Assembly (NCBI GenBank): GCA_002350765.1 | Contig: DEFK01000024.1 | Span: 1-64,000, forward strand | DNA: 64,000 nucleotides | From: Ruminococcaceae bacterium UBA2854 | Lineage (GTDB): Bacteria; Bacillota; Clostridia; Oscillospirales; Acutalibacteraceae | Direction of reading: 5' to 3' | Shown here: positions 24,692 to 34,465 of the stretch, one piece after another | How the letters are laid out: every line of letters starts with the position of its first letter | How positions within the stretch are numbered: position 1 is the first letter of the stretch | Position numbers and translations under genes: made by a program | Notes under the pieces: model-generated | The model's database searches: none | Told to the model about the DNA's origin: nothing | What the model saw: only the letters and a program-made list of their open reading frames with translations

Positions 24692-27106
24692 TTACGGTTT
24701 AACGACAATATTTACAATTCTGCCCTTAACGTAGATTTCTTTAATAATATTCATACCGTCTATAGCCTTAGCCACAGCCTCGTCAGCCTTAGCCATATTA
24801 AGAACATCGCTCTGCTCGGCGTCGGGAGCTATATTGAGCTTAGCCTTAATTTTACCGTTAACCTGTACGGCGATTTCAATTGTCTGCTCAACACACTTGC
24901 TCTCGTCGTATTCGGGCCAGTTCTGCTCTGCGACTATACCCTCGCCCAGCGAGCACACATCCCAGATTTCCTCACTTACGTGGGGTGAGAACGGATTTAA
25001 AAGAATAGCGAATATAGCAAGTTCTTTCTTATTGATTGAACCGAACGCGGTTATATCGTTAATAAGCGACATTAAAGCCGCGATAGCTGTATTAAACTTA
25101 ATATTTTCTATATCGTCGCCGACCTTTTTAATCGTTTTATGGAAAGCGCTTTCGAGCTCGGGACGGATTGTATCGCCGTCTACGAGGATATTCTGTAAGT
25201 TCCAGAAACGCTCGATAAATCTTCTGCATCCTCTTATGCTGGAGGTTTTCCAGGGCGCGGCTTTCTCGAAGTCGCCGATAAACATTTCGTAAAGACGCAT
25301 TGTATCAGCGCCGTATTCGTCAACGATTTCGTCGGGATTAACTACGTTGCCTCTTGATTTAGACATCTTCTCGCCGTTCTCGCCTAATATCATACCATGG
25401 CTGGTACGTTTAGCGTACGGCTCTTTTGTAGGAACGATACCTAAATCGTACAGGAACTTATGCCAGAAACGGCTGTAGAGCAAGTGAAGCGTGGTATGCT
25501 CCATACCGCCGTTATACCAGTCTACGGGCGACCAGTACTCTAAAGCTTCCTTGGATGCTAAAGCCTCGTTGTTATGAGGATCCATATATCTTAAGAAGTA
25601 CCATGACGAACCTGCCCACTGAGGCATAGTATCGGTTTCTCTTAAAGCTTTTCCGCCGCAGCACGGACAGGTTGTGTTGATCCAGTCCGTCATCTTAGCG
25701 AGCGGAGATTCGCCCGTATCTGTAGGCTCATAAGAATCAACCATAGGAAGCTTAAGCGGAAGCTCGCTCTCGTCAATCGGAACATATCCGCATTTCTCAC
25801 AATGAACAATCGGAATAGGCTCTCCCCAGTAACGCTGGCGAGAGAATACCCAGTCGCGGAGCTTATAGTTAACCTTTGCTCGTCCGATTTTATTATCCTC
25901 GAGCCATTTAATCATCTTTACTTTAGCGTCCTCAACAGATAAACCGTCGATAAAGCCTGAGTTGGTTAAAACGCCTGTAGCGCAGTCGGTAAAGGCTTCT
26001 TCCTGTACATCCTTACCGCCCTTAACTACTTCGATAATAGGTAAGTTGAATTTCTTAGCGAACTCCCAGTCACGGGTATCGTGAGCGGGAACCGCCATAA
26101 TAGCGCCTGTACCGTAGGATACAAGTACATAATCTGATACGAAAATCGGGATTTTAGTATTGTTAACAGGGTTAATTGCCTCAACACCGTCGAGCTTAAC
26201 GCCTGTCTTTTCCTTAGCGACCTCAGTACGCTCGAAATCAGATTTCTTTGAAGCCTCGAGCTGGTACGCTCTGATTTCGTCAATGTTATTGAGCTTATCC
26301 GCCCACTTCTCAATAAGCGGGTGCTCGGGAGAAATAACCATATATGTAGCGCCGAATAATGTATCACAGCGGGTTGTATATACGGTAAGCTTATCGCCTG
26401 TTGTAGCTGTAAAATCAACCTCAGCACCAGTTGAACGTCCGATCCAGTTAATCTGCTGCGCCTTAACGCGCGCGGGATAATCTACTAAATTGAGGTCGTT
26501 TATAAGTCTGTCGGCGTAAGCGGTGATTTTAAGCATCCACTGGGATTTATCCTTACGGATAACTTCGCTTGAACAACGCTCGCATTTACCGTCAACGACC
26601 TCCTCGTTAGCTAAAACGCACTTACAGGAGGTACACCAGTTAACGTTCATCTTTTTCTTATAAGCTAAGTCGTGCTTGAACAGCTGTAAGAAAATCCACT
26701 GCGTCCATTTATAGTAATCGGGATCTGTTGTATTGATCTCCCGACTCCAATCGAAAGAAATACCGAGCGACTGGATCTGCTTTTTAAAACGAGCGATATT
26801 CTGCTTGGTAACTACTTCGGGGTGAATGTGATTCTTAATAGCGTAGTTCTCGGTAGGAAGTCCGAAAGCGTCCCAACCGATAGGATAAAGCACATTATAA
26901 CCCTGGAGCCTTCTTTTACGGGCAACGGTATCGAGCGCCGTATACGGACGCGGATGTCCTACGTGAAGTCCCTGTCCCGAAGGATAAGGAAACTCTATAA
27001 GAGCGTAAAACTTTTCTTTCGAGGTATCGTTACTCGCGTGGAAAACACCCTTTTTCTCCCAGATATTTTGCCATTTTTCTTCTACAGTCTTATGATTATA
27101 TTTCAT
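24692..27106 (-). CDS. leuS: Leucyl-tRNA synthetase
   Basis: 804 aa, bacterial-type LeuRS. HIGH-type box in YPSGQGLHVGHPRPYT (about 36-51), zinc-binding CTSCKC...CERC (about 157-178), editing domain with the CDTLFGATYMV region, and KMSKS as EKMSKSRGNV. ATG 27106 has GGGAGG. It lies 13 bp after rsfS, so no T-box leader is possible there. No hairpin terminator is evident after its stop. Confidence 0.98.
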   Translation of the reverse strand: MKYNHKTVEEKWQNIWEKKGVFHASNDTSKEKFYALIEFPYPSGQGLHVGHPRPYTALDTVARKRRLQGYNVLYPIGWDAFGLPTENYAIKNHIHPEVVTKQNIARFKKQIQSLGISFDWSREINTTDPDYYKWTQWIFLQLFKHDLAYKKKMNVNWCTSCKCVLANEEVVDGKCERCSSEVIRKDKSQWMLKITAYADRLINDLNLVDYPARVKAQQINWIGRSTGAEVDFTATTGDKLTVYTTRCDTLFGATYMVISPEHPLIEKWADKLNNIDEIRAYQLEASKKSDFERTEVAKEKTGVKLDGVEAINPVNNTKIPIFVSDYVLVSYGTGAIMAVPAHDTRDWEFAKKFNLPIIEVVKGGKDVQEEAFTDCATGVLTNSGFIDGLSVEDAKVKMIKWLEDNKIGRAKVNYKLRDWVFSRQRYWGEPIPIVHCEKCGYVPIDESELPLKLPMVDSYEPTDTGESPLAKMTDWINTTCPCCGGKALRETDTMPQWAGSSWYFLRYMDPHNNEALASKEALEYWSPVDWYNGGMEHTTLHLLYSRFWHKFLYDLGIVPTKEPYAKRTSHGMILGENGEKMSKSRGNVVNPDEIVDEYGADTMRLYEMFIGDFEKAAPWKTSSIRGCRRFIERFWNLQNILVDGDTIRPELESAFHKTIKKVGDDIENIKFNTAIAALMSLINDITAFGSINKKELAIFAILLNPFSPHVSEEIWDVCSLGEGIVAEQNWPEYDESKCVEQTIEIAVQVNGKIKAKLNIAPDAEQSDVLNMAKADEAVAKAIDGMNIIKEIYVKGRIVNIVVKP

Positions 27107-27119
27107 ATTTACCTCCCGA

Positions 27120-27473
27120 TTAATCTAAAATTTCCGATAAATCAAGCTCTTTACCATCCTGCCACAGACGCTCGAGATTATAGAACTCTCTCGCTTCTTC
27201 GTTAAATACATTAACGATTATATCGACATAGTCAAGTAAAATCCAGCTGTTGGAGCGATGTCCTTCAATATGGCTTACGGAAACTCCCGCTTCGTCCATC
27301 TGATACTCAACCTCATCAGCTAATGATTTAACCTGTGTACTGCTTCTACCTGTTGCGATTACCATATAATCAGCTAAGATAGTAACGTCGGAAATCTCGA
27401 TAATCTTAATATCCTGAGCAATTTTTGAATCTAAAATCTTCGCTATTTTTACAGCTTGTTCGTAAGTTGTCAT
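27120..27473 (-). CDS. rsfS: Ribosomal silencing factor RsfS
   Basis: 117 aa. Binds L14 and blocks subunit joining when nutrients are scarce. Conserved DYMVIATGRSSTQVKSLADEV and SWILLDYVDIIVNVFNEEAREFYNLERLW are present, as usual for the Iojap family. Overlaps the yqeK stop by one base; the yhbY-yqeK-rsfS order is conserved in Firmicutes. Confidence 0.96.
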   Translation of the reverse strand: MTTYEQAVKIAKILDSKIAQDIKIIEISDVTILADYMVIATGRSSTQVKSLADEVEYQMDEAGVSVSHIEGHRSNSWILLDYVDIIVNVFNEEAREFYNLERLWQDGKELDLSEILD

Positions 27474-28057
27474 TACTGCAACCCTTTCTCTTTTAAAGTA
27501 GTTATTATATCGTTATAGCAATTAATAGCGTTGCTATGTATTGTTAAATTTCTTTTTGCTAAATCGGTGATTGTAAATTGCAAGCCGAAAAGCATAGCGT
27601 CCTCCAAAGAGTGGTTATATGCTTTATCTCTCATAATCTCAACACCGTTATAGTCACGTTCATCTCCGATAAAATCAGCGACAAAAATAATTTTCTCCAG
27701 CAAAGACATCCCTGCTCTGCCTGTAGTATGATACATTATAGCGTTTAATATATCCTCATCTTTAATACCAAGCGTATTACGCGCGTAAACGCTTCCCGCG
27801 ATTGAATGCCACAGCTTCGAGGTGCCTTTTTCAACCGCGTCAAGTATTATACCACCGCTTAAGATAATTTGCAACATTTCATCCTTGGGTATTTCCTTAC
27901 AGGAATCGTGCAATATACCCGCGATTTCCGCTTTTTCCACATCAGCGCCGTAAATTTCAGCGAGCTTAACCGCCGCTTTCGCTACATTAACGCTGTGGAT
28001 ATAGCGTCTTTCCCCCATCCGTGTTCTAATTAAAGAACGGTATTCTTCCGCGTTCAC
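27473..28057 (-). CDS. yqeK: YqeK-family HD hydrolase
   Basis: 194-aa HD-domain protein; the family has symmetric Ap4A hydrolase activity. Metal motif H...HD...: HSVNVAKAA early, then ILHDSCKE with the HD pair, and later YHTTGRAGMS. The start is GTG at 28057 with AAAGGGG upstream. In many Firmicutes nadD precedes it; here yhbY does directly and nadD is absent. Confidence 0.92.
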   Translation of the reverse strand: MNAEEYRSLIRTRMGERRYIHSVNVAKAAVKLAEIYGADVEKAEIAGILHDSCKEIPKDEMLQIILSGGIILDAVEKGTSKLWHSIAGSVYARNTLGIKDEDILNAIMYHTTGRAGMSLLEKIIFVADFIGDERDYNGVEIMRDKAYNHSLEDAMLFGLQFTITDLAKRNLTIHSNAINCYNDIITTLKEKGLQ

Positions 28058-28060
28058 AAT

Positions 28061-28372
28061 TTACCCCTTTTTATTCTTTGCTTTAGGAAGCGTAATCTGA
28101 GGCTCGTCGGGATTAGGTCTGTATAAAACGAATTTAGAGCCGATAACCTGTACTACATCGCAATTTACAGCTGGTTCAATTAAATCGGCTGCTTCGCGGG
28201 AAGATAAAGGACAATGCTCAAGGCATTTACCTTTTATAAGCTCTCTCGCAGTTAAAGCGTCGTCAACCTGCTTTATAATCTGTTCATTCATTCCGCCTTT
28301 ACCGACGAAAACAATTGTATCTATTGAATTAGCTAAGCTTCTTAAATAAGCTCTCTGTTTACTTGTTAACAT
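28061..28372 (-). CDS. yhbY: YhbY/CRM-domain RNA-binding protein
   Basis: 103 aa; single CRM domain (LTSKQRAYLRSLA, FVGKGGMNEQI) with the GxxG loop, associated with pre-50S particles. C-terminal ~15 residues are basic. Overlaps the end of rdgB by 14 nt. Confidence 0.93.
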   Translation of the reverse strand: MLTSKQRAYLRSLANSIDTIVFVGKGGMNEQIIKQVDDALTARELIKGKCLEHCPLSSREAADLIEPAVNCDVVQVIGSKFVLYRPNPDEPQITLPKAKNKKG

Positions 28373-28967
28373 CGTTTTCCTCCAGATACTTTATAAGTTC
28401 CGCTTTAAACTCCCTTAAAGCGTTTCCCCTATGGCTTACTTTATCCTTTTCCTCGGCTGAGACATTACCGAATGATACGCCGTTGTAAAGGAATATAGGG
28501 TCATATCCGAAACCGCCGTCGCCGTCAGGCTCATAAGCGATTTTTCCGAAGCACTTTCCCTCTACCTGTATTACGTCATCGTTCGGAAATACGCACGTAA
28601 CAGCGCAGGTGTAATGAGCGCCTCGTCCGCTTTCGGGAGTATCCTTTAACTTTTCTAAAATAAGATTATTCTTATCTTCATCTGTAGCCGTTTCGCCCGC
28701 GAATCTTGCCGAGAATATCCCCGGAGCGCCGTCTAAAGCGTCTACACAGATTCCTGAATCGTCAGCTATAGCGGGATATCCTGTTTTATAACAGGCGGCT
28801 TTAGCTTTAATGTATGAGTTCTCCTTAAAGGTTGTACCCGTTTCCTCTACATCATCAAGAGATATCCCCGCGTCTTTCGGAGAAACGGCGTCAATCCCTA
28901 ACGGAGAAAGAATTCTTTCGAGCTCAACGAGCTTTTGCGCGTTGTTTGTAGCTATAATAAATTTCAT
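28359..28967 (-). CDS. rdgB: dITP/XTP pyrophosphatase (RdgB/HAM1)
   Basis: 202 aa. Hydrolyses non-canonical purine NTPs to keep them out of DNA and RNA. N-terminal TNNAQKLVELE substrate loop, the SGICVDALDGAPGIFSARFAG core and the SHRGNALREF C-terminal motif are intact. Starts right behind the ftsY stop. Confidence 0.96.
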   Translation of the reverse strand: MKFIIATNNAQKLVELERILSPLGIDAVSPKDAGISLDDVEETGTTFKENSYIKAKAACYKTGYPAIADDSGICVDALDGAPGIFSARFAGETATDEDKNNLILEKLKDTPESGRGAHYTCAVTCVFPNDDVIQVEGKCFGKIAYEPDGDGGFGYDPIFLYNGVSFGNVSAEEKDKVSHRGNALREFKAELIKYLEENDVNK

Positions 28968-28968
28968 A

Positions 28969-29889
28969 TTATTCCTCGTTACTGAAATCGAATAATGCTT
29001 TCGAGAAAGCGTCAGGGTTGAACGGCTGAAGATCGTCGATCTGTTCGCCTACTCCGATATATTTTACAGGAACGTCAAGCGTGTTCTTAATAGCAAGAAC
29101 AATACCGCCCTTTGCCGTACCGTCAAGCTTGGTAAGAACTATACCTGTGATACCTGTCGCTTCCTTAAAGTGCTCAACCTGGGAAACGGCGTTCTGACCA
29201 GTTGTAGCGTCGAGAACGAGCAACACTTCCTTATCAGCGTCGGGGAGCTCTCTGTCGATTATACGGTTAATCTTGGCAAGCTCGTCCATAAGGTGCTTTT
29301 TATTATGGAGTCTGCCCGCTGTATCGGCGATAATAATATCCGCGCCTCTGGCTTTAGCGGCGGAAATTGCGTCATATACTACAGCGGCGGGATCGCTTCC
29401 CTCGTTCTGTTTAATAATATCGCAACCGCTTCTGTCAGCCCAAATTTGCAACTGGTCAATAGCCGCGGCTCTGAATGTATCTGCGGCGGCTAAAAGAACC
29501 TTTTTACCTTCGTTTTTAAACTGGTAAGCCATTTTACCGATAGTCGTAGTTTTACCGACGCCGTTTACACCGATAACAAGAATAACGGACGGATTTGTGT
29601 TAAGATTAAGCTCCTGGCCGCCTTTAAGCATTTCGCTTACAACTTCTTCCAAGAGATTCTGAATCTCTCCTGGATCGGTAGTGCCTGTTTCTTTAACCTT
29701 AGCTTTTACCTTATCGCAGATTTCCTCGGCAGTCTGTACGCCGACATCACCCATTACCAGAAGCTCCTCAAGTTCTTCGAAAAGCTCCTCGTCGATTTTG
29801 GTGAATGATTTAAGCATTGAGCCAATCTGACCGATAACGCTGTCTCTTGTCTTTTTTAATCCTTCTTTAATTTTACTGAAAATTCCCAT
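28969..29889 (-). CDS. ftsY: Signal recognition particle receptor FtsY
   Basis: 306 aa. SRP-type GTPase with a short N domain and no long acidic A domain, the usual Gram-positive form. G1 GVNGVGKTTT, DTAGRLHNKKHLM (G3) and TKLDGTAKGG (G4/G5 region). Docks SRP-ribosome complexes at the membrane. Lies 15 bp after smc, the conserved smc-ftsY pair. In many Firmicutes ylxM-ffh follow; here rdgB follows. Confidence 0.97.
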   Translation of the reverse strand: MGIFSKIKEGLKKTRDSVIGQIGSMLKSFTKIDEELFEELEELLVMGDVGVQTAEEICDKVKAKVKETGTTDPGEIQNLLEEVVSEMLKGGQELNLNTNPSVILVIGVNGVGKTTTIGKMAYQFKNEGKKVLLAAADTFRAAAIDQLQIWADRSGCDIIKQNEGSDPAAVVYDAISAAKARGADIIIADTAGRLHNKKHLMDELAKINRIIDRELPDADKEVLLVLDATTGQNAVSQVEHFKEATGITGIVLTKLDGTAKGGIVLAIKNTLDVPVKYIGVGEQIDDLQPFNPDAFSKALFDFSNEE

Positions 29890-29904
29890 AATTTCATTCC
29901 TTTA

Positions 29905-32900
29905 TTAAATTCCGAGTTTAGCGCTGACTTCGCTTGCTCTTAATTCAAGCAGCTTTGAAACGCCTTCGTCCTGCATTGTAACGCCGTAAAGCACATCAGC
30001 TTCCTCCATTGTACCGCGTCTGTGGGTAATAAGGATAAACTGTGTTTTGTTGGTAAGATTTCTTACATACTGCGCGAACCTGTCTACATTAACCTCATCC
30101 AGCGCCGCTTCAATCTCGTCCATTACGCAGAACGGAGCAGGTCTTACCTTCATAATAGCGAAGTATAAAGCGATAGCTACAAGCGCCTTTTCTCCGCCCG
30201 ATAAAGCGTCGAGATGTACGACGATCTTTCCAGGAGGATGAACTATAATATCTATTCCGCTTGTAAGAATATCTTCGGGATCCGTAAGCGCCAGAGAAGC
30301 TGTACCGCCTCCGAAAAGCTCCTTAAAGGTGTAGGTAAAATTCCTGTTGATTTCCTCGAAGCTCTTTATGAACTCCTCCTGCATCTGCTTTGTAAGGTCT
30401 TTTATAAGACGTTCGATTTCTTTCTTCGACTTTTCTACGTCGTTAACCTGAACGCTCATAAACGAGTATTTTTCGGAAACCTCTTTATATTCCTCAATAG
30501 CGCCGACATTAACGTTTCCTAAAGCTCTGATTTTCGATTTAAGCTCGTTTAACCTTGATTTTGATTCTGAAATACTTTCTAAATCAATCGCCTTTTCCTC
30601 AGCCTCTTTTTTGGTAAGCTGGTATTCCTCCCAAAGCTTGGAAATTATATTGTCGTATTCTTTTCTTAAATTTATTCTTCTTTCTTCAAGCCTTGCGAGC
30701 TCCTGACCCGCGGCTTCTCGCTCGTTATTCTTCTCTCTTTCGAGAACTCTAAGCTCTCCCGAACGTTTTTCAAGCTGAGCTTTTTTCTCGTTAATATCTT
30801 CTATCTTTTTGTTAAAGGACTTAATGCTTTCGTCGGAACTGTTGATATCATTTTTAAGAGATTCGATTTTACTTTCAGTATTAGCTATAACGGAATTTAA
30901 GCTTTCTATCTCTCTTAAAATATCCGACTTTCTTGAATCCCTGCTTTCTTCGGTGGAAATAGCGTAGGAAATCTCGGAATTCAAGGTATCAATATCCTTT
31001 TTTGCGGTGACGATTTCCAGCCTGATATTCTGGAGCTTTTCGCTCATACTCTCACGCTGTTCGGTGAGCTTGGTACGGTTGCCCGTAATCTCCGACATCT
31101 GCGCTTCGTATTCAGAAATCGACCAGTTAATATCATCGAGCTGTTCTTTAGCTCTCTGTTCATCAACTTTAAATTGTTTGATTCTCTCTTTACAGCTTTT
31201 AATCTCTGCTTCAGCCTCGTCTATAGCCTGTTTCTGTGTATTAAGTTCATTCTCGCAAGCCTTAGCCTCGGTTAGAATACGAACCTGCTCCTGTTTAGAA
31301 TTGGATAAATCAGCTCTTGTCGCAAGGATTTCACCTTCTATAGAAGCGAAATCAGAAACAGCTTTTTCGAGAAGTTTTTCGGAGTCTAACGCCTTTTTGT
31401 TTAAATCCTCGGCTGTTTTCTTATGCTTCGAAATCTCGCTCGCTCTTGAAAGCAAGCCTGATTTCTTACCGAGCGAACCGCCTGTAAGAGAACCGCCCGC
31501 GTTTACAACCTGACCGTCGAGAGTTACGACCTTAAAGCGGTAGTTATATTTCTTAGCTATTGTAGTAGCGCTGTTTAAATCCTCGGCAACTACAATACGT
31601 CCGAGAAGTGATTTAAGAATATTATTGTATTCGGGCTTACAATCACATAAATCGGAAGCGATTCCGATAAAGCCGTATAAATCGTCAACGCCTTTTTCGG
31701 TGAATTCTTTAGGCTTAATCGTATTCATAGGCAGGAAAGTCGCTCGACCGCCGTCACGTTTTTTAAGGAATGCGATAGCGGCTTTAGCGTCCTGCTCTGT
31801 AGCGGTAACGATATTCTGCATAGCCGCGCCTAGAGCGATTTCGATAGCTACAGTATATTCGGCAGGAACCTCTATAATTCTTGATACAGGCCCTCTTATG
31901 CCTTTAAGCTGACCGTTTTTGGACGCTTTTACTACATTCTTTACCGAATACGAGAATCCCTCGAGGTTTCTCTCTAAATCTTCAAGCAGTTTAACTCTTC
32001 TTAAAGCCTGCTCGGCGTCTAACTTCAGATTATCGGTTTTTTCCTTTAACTCGTCTCTCTTTTTCTTTCTTGACTCGAGCTTTAGCTCCAGTCCTTTTAC
32101 GGAGTTTTCTAAAGACTCAACCTCGGAATTGATCTTATCAATTTTAGTTTCGTATTCCTTAGAAATCTCGAGAGTTGTTTCGTACTGCTCGCCGCGCTGA
32201 GAATTTGATTCCATAATATTCTCAATACGGGATTGCAGCTCTGTTACAGATGTGACGCTCGTCATTTGTGTAACACGCGCGTCAGCTGACTGAGCGGTAA
32301 GCTCCGCGAGCTTAGAGCTTAATTCCTGTATTTTATCGCCGCTTCTGCTTGAATCGGTATTGATAATATTCAGCTTGTCCGAAACCTCATCATATAATTC
32401 CTGCTTTTCGGAAATATACTTATCAAGCTCGGAAATCTTTTCTTTCTTAGCCTCAATACTGTTTAAAGCGTCCTCGGCGTCGATATCAACCTTTTTAATT
32501 TCTTCTTTTAATCTTTCTATATTCTCTTTATTATGAAGAATATCATTCTCGCAAACGGAAACCGAGGATTTTTTAGAGCTCATCTCAGCCATCACGTTGT
32601 TGATATTCTCTCTTATATCCTCTATATCGGAGGAGAATTGCGCGTTTTTAAGGTAAATGCTTTCGGTTTCGTTCTGGATATCGTCTAAAGCCTCGCCCGC
32701 CTGCTTGTGCTGGATACGGGAGATCTCGATTTTATCCTCTTCCTCTTTTATAACCTTATTGCTGTTATTAAGAGTATTTACCCAAAGCGCGATTTCGATA
32801 TCTTTCTTCTCGTCGGAGTATTCAAGAAATCTTTGAGCCTTATCCGACTGTTTTTTAAGCGGGCCTACACGTTCCTCTAAGTCGGAAACGATATCCCTTA

Positions 32901-33471
32901 AACGGAGGAGGTTGTCATCGGTATGTTTTAGCTTTCTTTCGGATTCAATCTTCTTGTATCTGTATCTCGAAATACCAGCGGCTTCCTCGAAGATTTCACG
33001 TCTGTCCTCGCTTTTCGAGGAAACGATACTGTCGATTTTGCCCTGGCCAATCATAGAATAACCGTCGCGACCGAGACCTGTATCCATAAACAGCTCGTTA
33101 ATATCTTTAAGACGAACCTGAGCGCCGTTTATTAGATACTCGCTCTCACCGCTTCTGAAATATCTTCTTGTAACGGCTACATTATCGCCGTCATACGGTA
33201 AAAACCTGTCTTTATTAGAGATATTTAAAGTAACCTCCGCGTAGCCTTTCGCTTTTCTGTCATCGGTTCCGTTGAAAACAACGTCTTCCATTTTAGAACA
33301 GCGCAGGCTTTTAGGCGACTGCTCGCCGAGTACCCAGCGTATAGCGTCGCTTATATTACTTTTACCTGAACCGTTAGGACCTACAACAGAGGTCATACCT
33401 GTATCGAAGGTTAATTTAGTTTTATCGGGAAATGTTTTAAAGCCTTGAATTTCAAGGGATTTTAACAGCAT
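29905..33471 (-). CDS. smc: Chromosome segregation protein SMC
   Basis: 1188 aa, full length. N-terminal Walker A VGPNGSGKSN, long coiled coil (about 165-500), hinge (about 510-660), return coiled coil to about 1020, then LSGGEKALVAIALYFA (ABC signature) and Walker B PFCVMDEIEAALDE. Forms condensin with ScpA/ScpB, not encoded here. Lies 4 bp after the radical SAM gene. Confidence 0.98.
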   Translation of the reverse strand: MLLKSLEIQGFKTFPDKTKLTFDTGMTSVVGPNGSGKSNISDAIRWVLGEQSPKSLRCSKMEDVVFNGTDDRKAKGYAEVTLNISNKDRFLPYDGDNVAVTRRYFRSGESEYLINGAQVRLKDINELFMDTGLGRDGYSMIGQGKIDSIVSSKSEDRREIFEEAAGISRYRYKKIESERKLKHTDDNLLRLRDIVSDLEERVGPLKKQSDKAQRFLEYSDEKKDIEIALWVNTLNNSNKVIKEEEDKIEISRIQHKQAGEALDDIQNETESIYLKNAQFSSDIEDIRENINNVMAEMSSKKSSVSVCENDILHNKENIERLKEEIKKVDIDAEDALNSIEAKKEKISELDKYISEKQELYDEVSDKLNIINTDSSRSGDKIQELSSKLAELTAQSADARVTQMTSVTSVTELQSRIENIMESNSQRGEQYETTLEISKEYETKIDKINSEVESLENSVKGLELKLESRKKKRDELKEKTDNLKLDAEQALRRVKLLEDLERNLEGFSYSVKNVVKASKNGQLKGIRGPVSRIIEVPAEYTVAIEIALGAAMQNIVTATEQDAKAAIAFLKKRDGGRATFLPMNTIKPKEFTEKGVDDLYGFIGIASDLCDCKPEYNNILKSLLGRIVVAEDLNSATTIAKKYNYRFKVVTLDGQVVNAGGSLTGGSLGKKSGLLSRASEISKHKKTAEDLNKKALDSEKLLEKAVSDFASIEGEILATRADLSNSKQEQVRILTEAKACENELNTQKQAIDEAEAEIKSCKERIKQFKVDEQRAKEQLDDINWSISEYEAQMSEITGNRTKLTEQRESMSEKLQNIRLEIVTAKKDIDTLNSEISYAISTEESRDSRKSDILREIESLNSVIANTESKIESLKNDINSSDESIKSFNKKIEDINEKKAQLEKRSGELRVLEREKNNEREAAGQELARLEERRINLRKEYDNIISKLWEEYQLTKKEAEEKAIDLESISESKSRLNELKSKIRALGNVNVGAIEEYKEVSEKYSFMSVQVNDVEKSKKEIERLIKDLTKQMQEEFIKSFEEINRNFTYTFKELFGGGTASLALTDPEDILTSGIDIIVHPPGKIVVHLDALSGGEKALVAIALYFAIMKVRPAPFCVMDEIEAALDEVNVDRFAQYVRNLTNKTQFILITHRRGTMEEADVLYGVTMQDEGVSKLLELRASEVSAKLGI

Positions 33472-33475
33472 TTTA

Positions 33476-34465
33476 TCACCTGTTTATTAATATATCGTAT
33501 TTACTAAGATTGTTGTCGGTTTTAAAAACCACATTATATCCTAGGTTGTTTAACTCTTTTATATTACTTTTATTCTGTCCGATAGCTTTAGATAAGGATT
33601 TTTTATTAACATAAACGGTAAAATCCTTACTATCGTAGTTTTTAACTTCGCTTAATATTTTGTTTAAGAAAATTTTACTTTCGCAAAGCTCCTTAAACGC
33701 GGGATGATAGTTTTTTGCTACATCATTTTCTTTTAATGAGTCGCTGTAATGAAGTCCTACGCGGATAACATCAATACTATTTTTATAGAACATCGTTATT
33801 ATTTCAGAGCAAAGCTCTACCGACTCGGATAAAGTCATCGGAACATATAAGCCTTTATTGTATAAGGTTTCAAGCTCCGTGTTTTTCATAACTACGGTCG
33901 GATAAATCCTTACGCAATCTGGCTTTAATTTTATAAACTCATTAGCTGTATATAAATCGGAATTATAATCCGACTTATAAAGCCCCGTCATCATCTGTAA
34001 TCCGAGGTTGAAGCCGTAGCTTTTTATAAGCTTTGAAGCTTTTACTACATCCAAAGCGTTATGACCTCTTTTATTAGCTTTAAGCACTTCATCGTTCATC
34101 GACTGCGCTCCGAGCTCAATAGTAGTAACATTATATTTCTTTAAAAGAAGTAAAACTTCATCGTTAATATAATCAGGTCTGGTGGAAAGGCGTATCCCTT
34201 TAAACAATTCAATATAAGGAACCGTTGCATCGAGCAGCGAGAGCATATATTCTCTTTTAATCGCCGTAAAGCTTCCGCCGAAAAAAGCGATTTCAGATTC
34301 TTTCGTTAATTCTCCTAAATCCTTTATAGCCTTTTCTACAGCCGATTTTACATCCTCGGTCGAGGGTTGTTTAACCTGACCTGTAATTTTAGTCTGCTCA
34401 CAGAACGAGCATTGATGGGGACATCCGTTATGCGGAACGAAGATCGCGATATTACTGTGATTAAT
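33476..34465 (-). CDS. Elp3-like radical SAM protein, apparent ATT start
   Basis: 329 aa if started at ATT 34465. The open frame holds the radical SAM cluster motif CPHQCSFC (Cx3Cx2C) at about residues 15-22, FFGGSF, and IRLSTRPDYI and ELGAQSMND further on: the Elp3/TIGR-type radical SAM family often found between rnc and smc in Clostridia. Between the upstream in-frame TGA and the cluster there is no ATG, GTG or TTG. The first internal ATG (34246) would lose the iron-sulfur site. GGAG lies 10 bp before the ATT, inside rnc, whose stop overlaps it. No acetyltransferase domain is present; substrate unknown. Confidence 0.85.
   Translation of the reverse strand: MNHSNIAIFVPHNGCPHQCSFCEQTKITGQVKQPSTEDVKSAVEKAIKDLGELTKESEIAFFGGSFTAIKREYMLSLLDATVPYIELFKGIRLSTRPDYINDEVLLLLKKYNVTTIELGAQSMNDEVLKANKRGHNALDVVKASKLIKSYGFNLGLQMMTGLYKSDYNSDLYTANEFIKLKPDCVRIYPTVVMKNTELETLYNKGLYVPMTLSESVELCSEIITMFYKNSIDVIRVGLHYSDSLKENDVAKNYHPAFKELCESKIFLNKILSEVKNYDSKDFTVYVNKKSLSKAIGQNKSNIKELNNLGYNVVFKTDNNLSKYDILINR

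Noticed and set aside
31007..31513. Plus-strand 168-codon ORF opposite smc
   Set aside because: Shadow of coiled-coil sequence; Ser/Leu-rich without domain features.
33476..34465. Radical SAM gene as a pseudogene
   Set aside because: The frame is uninterrupted, the cluster motif is intact and only the start codon is unusual.
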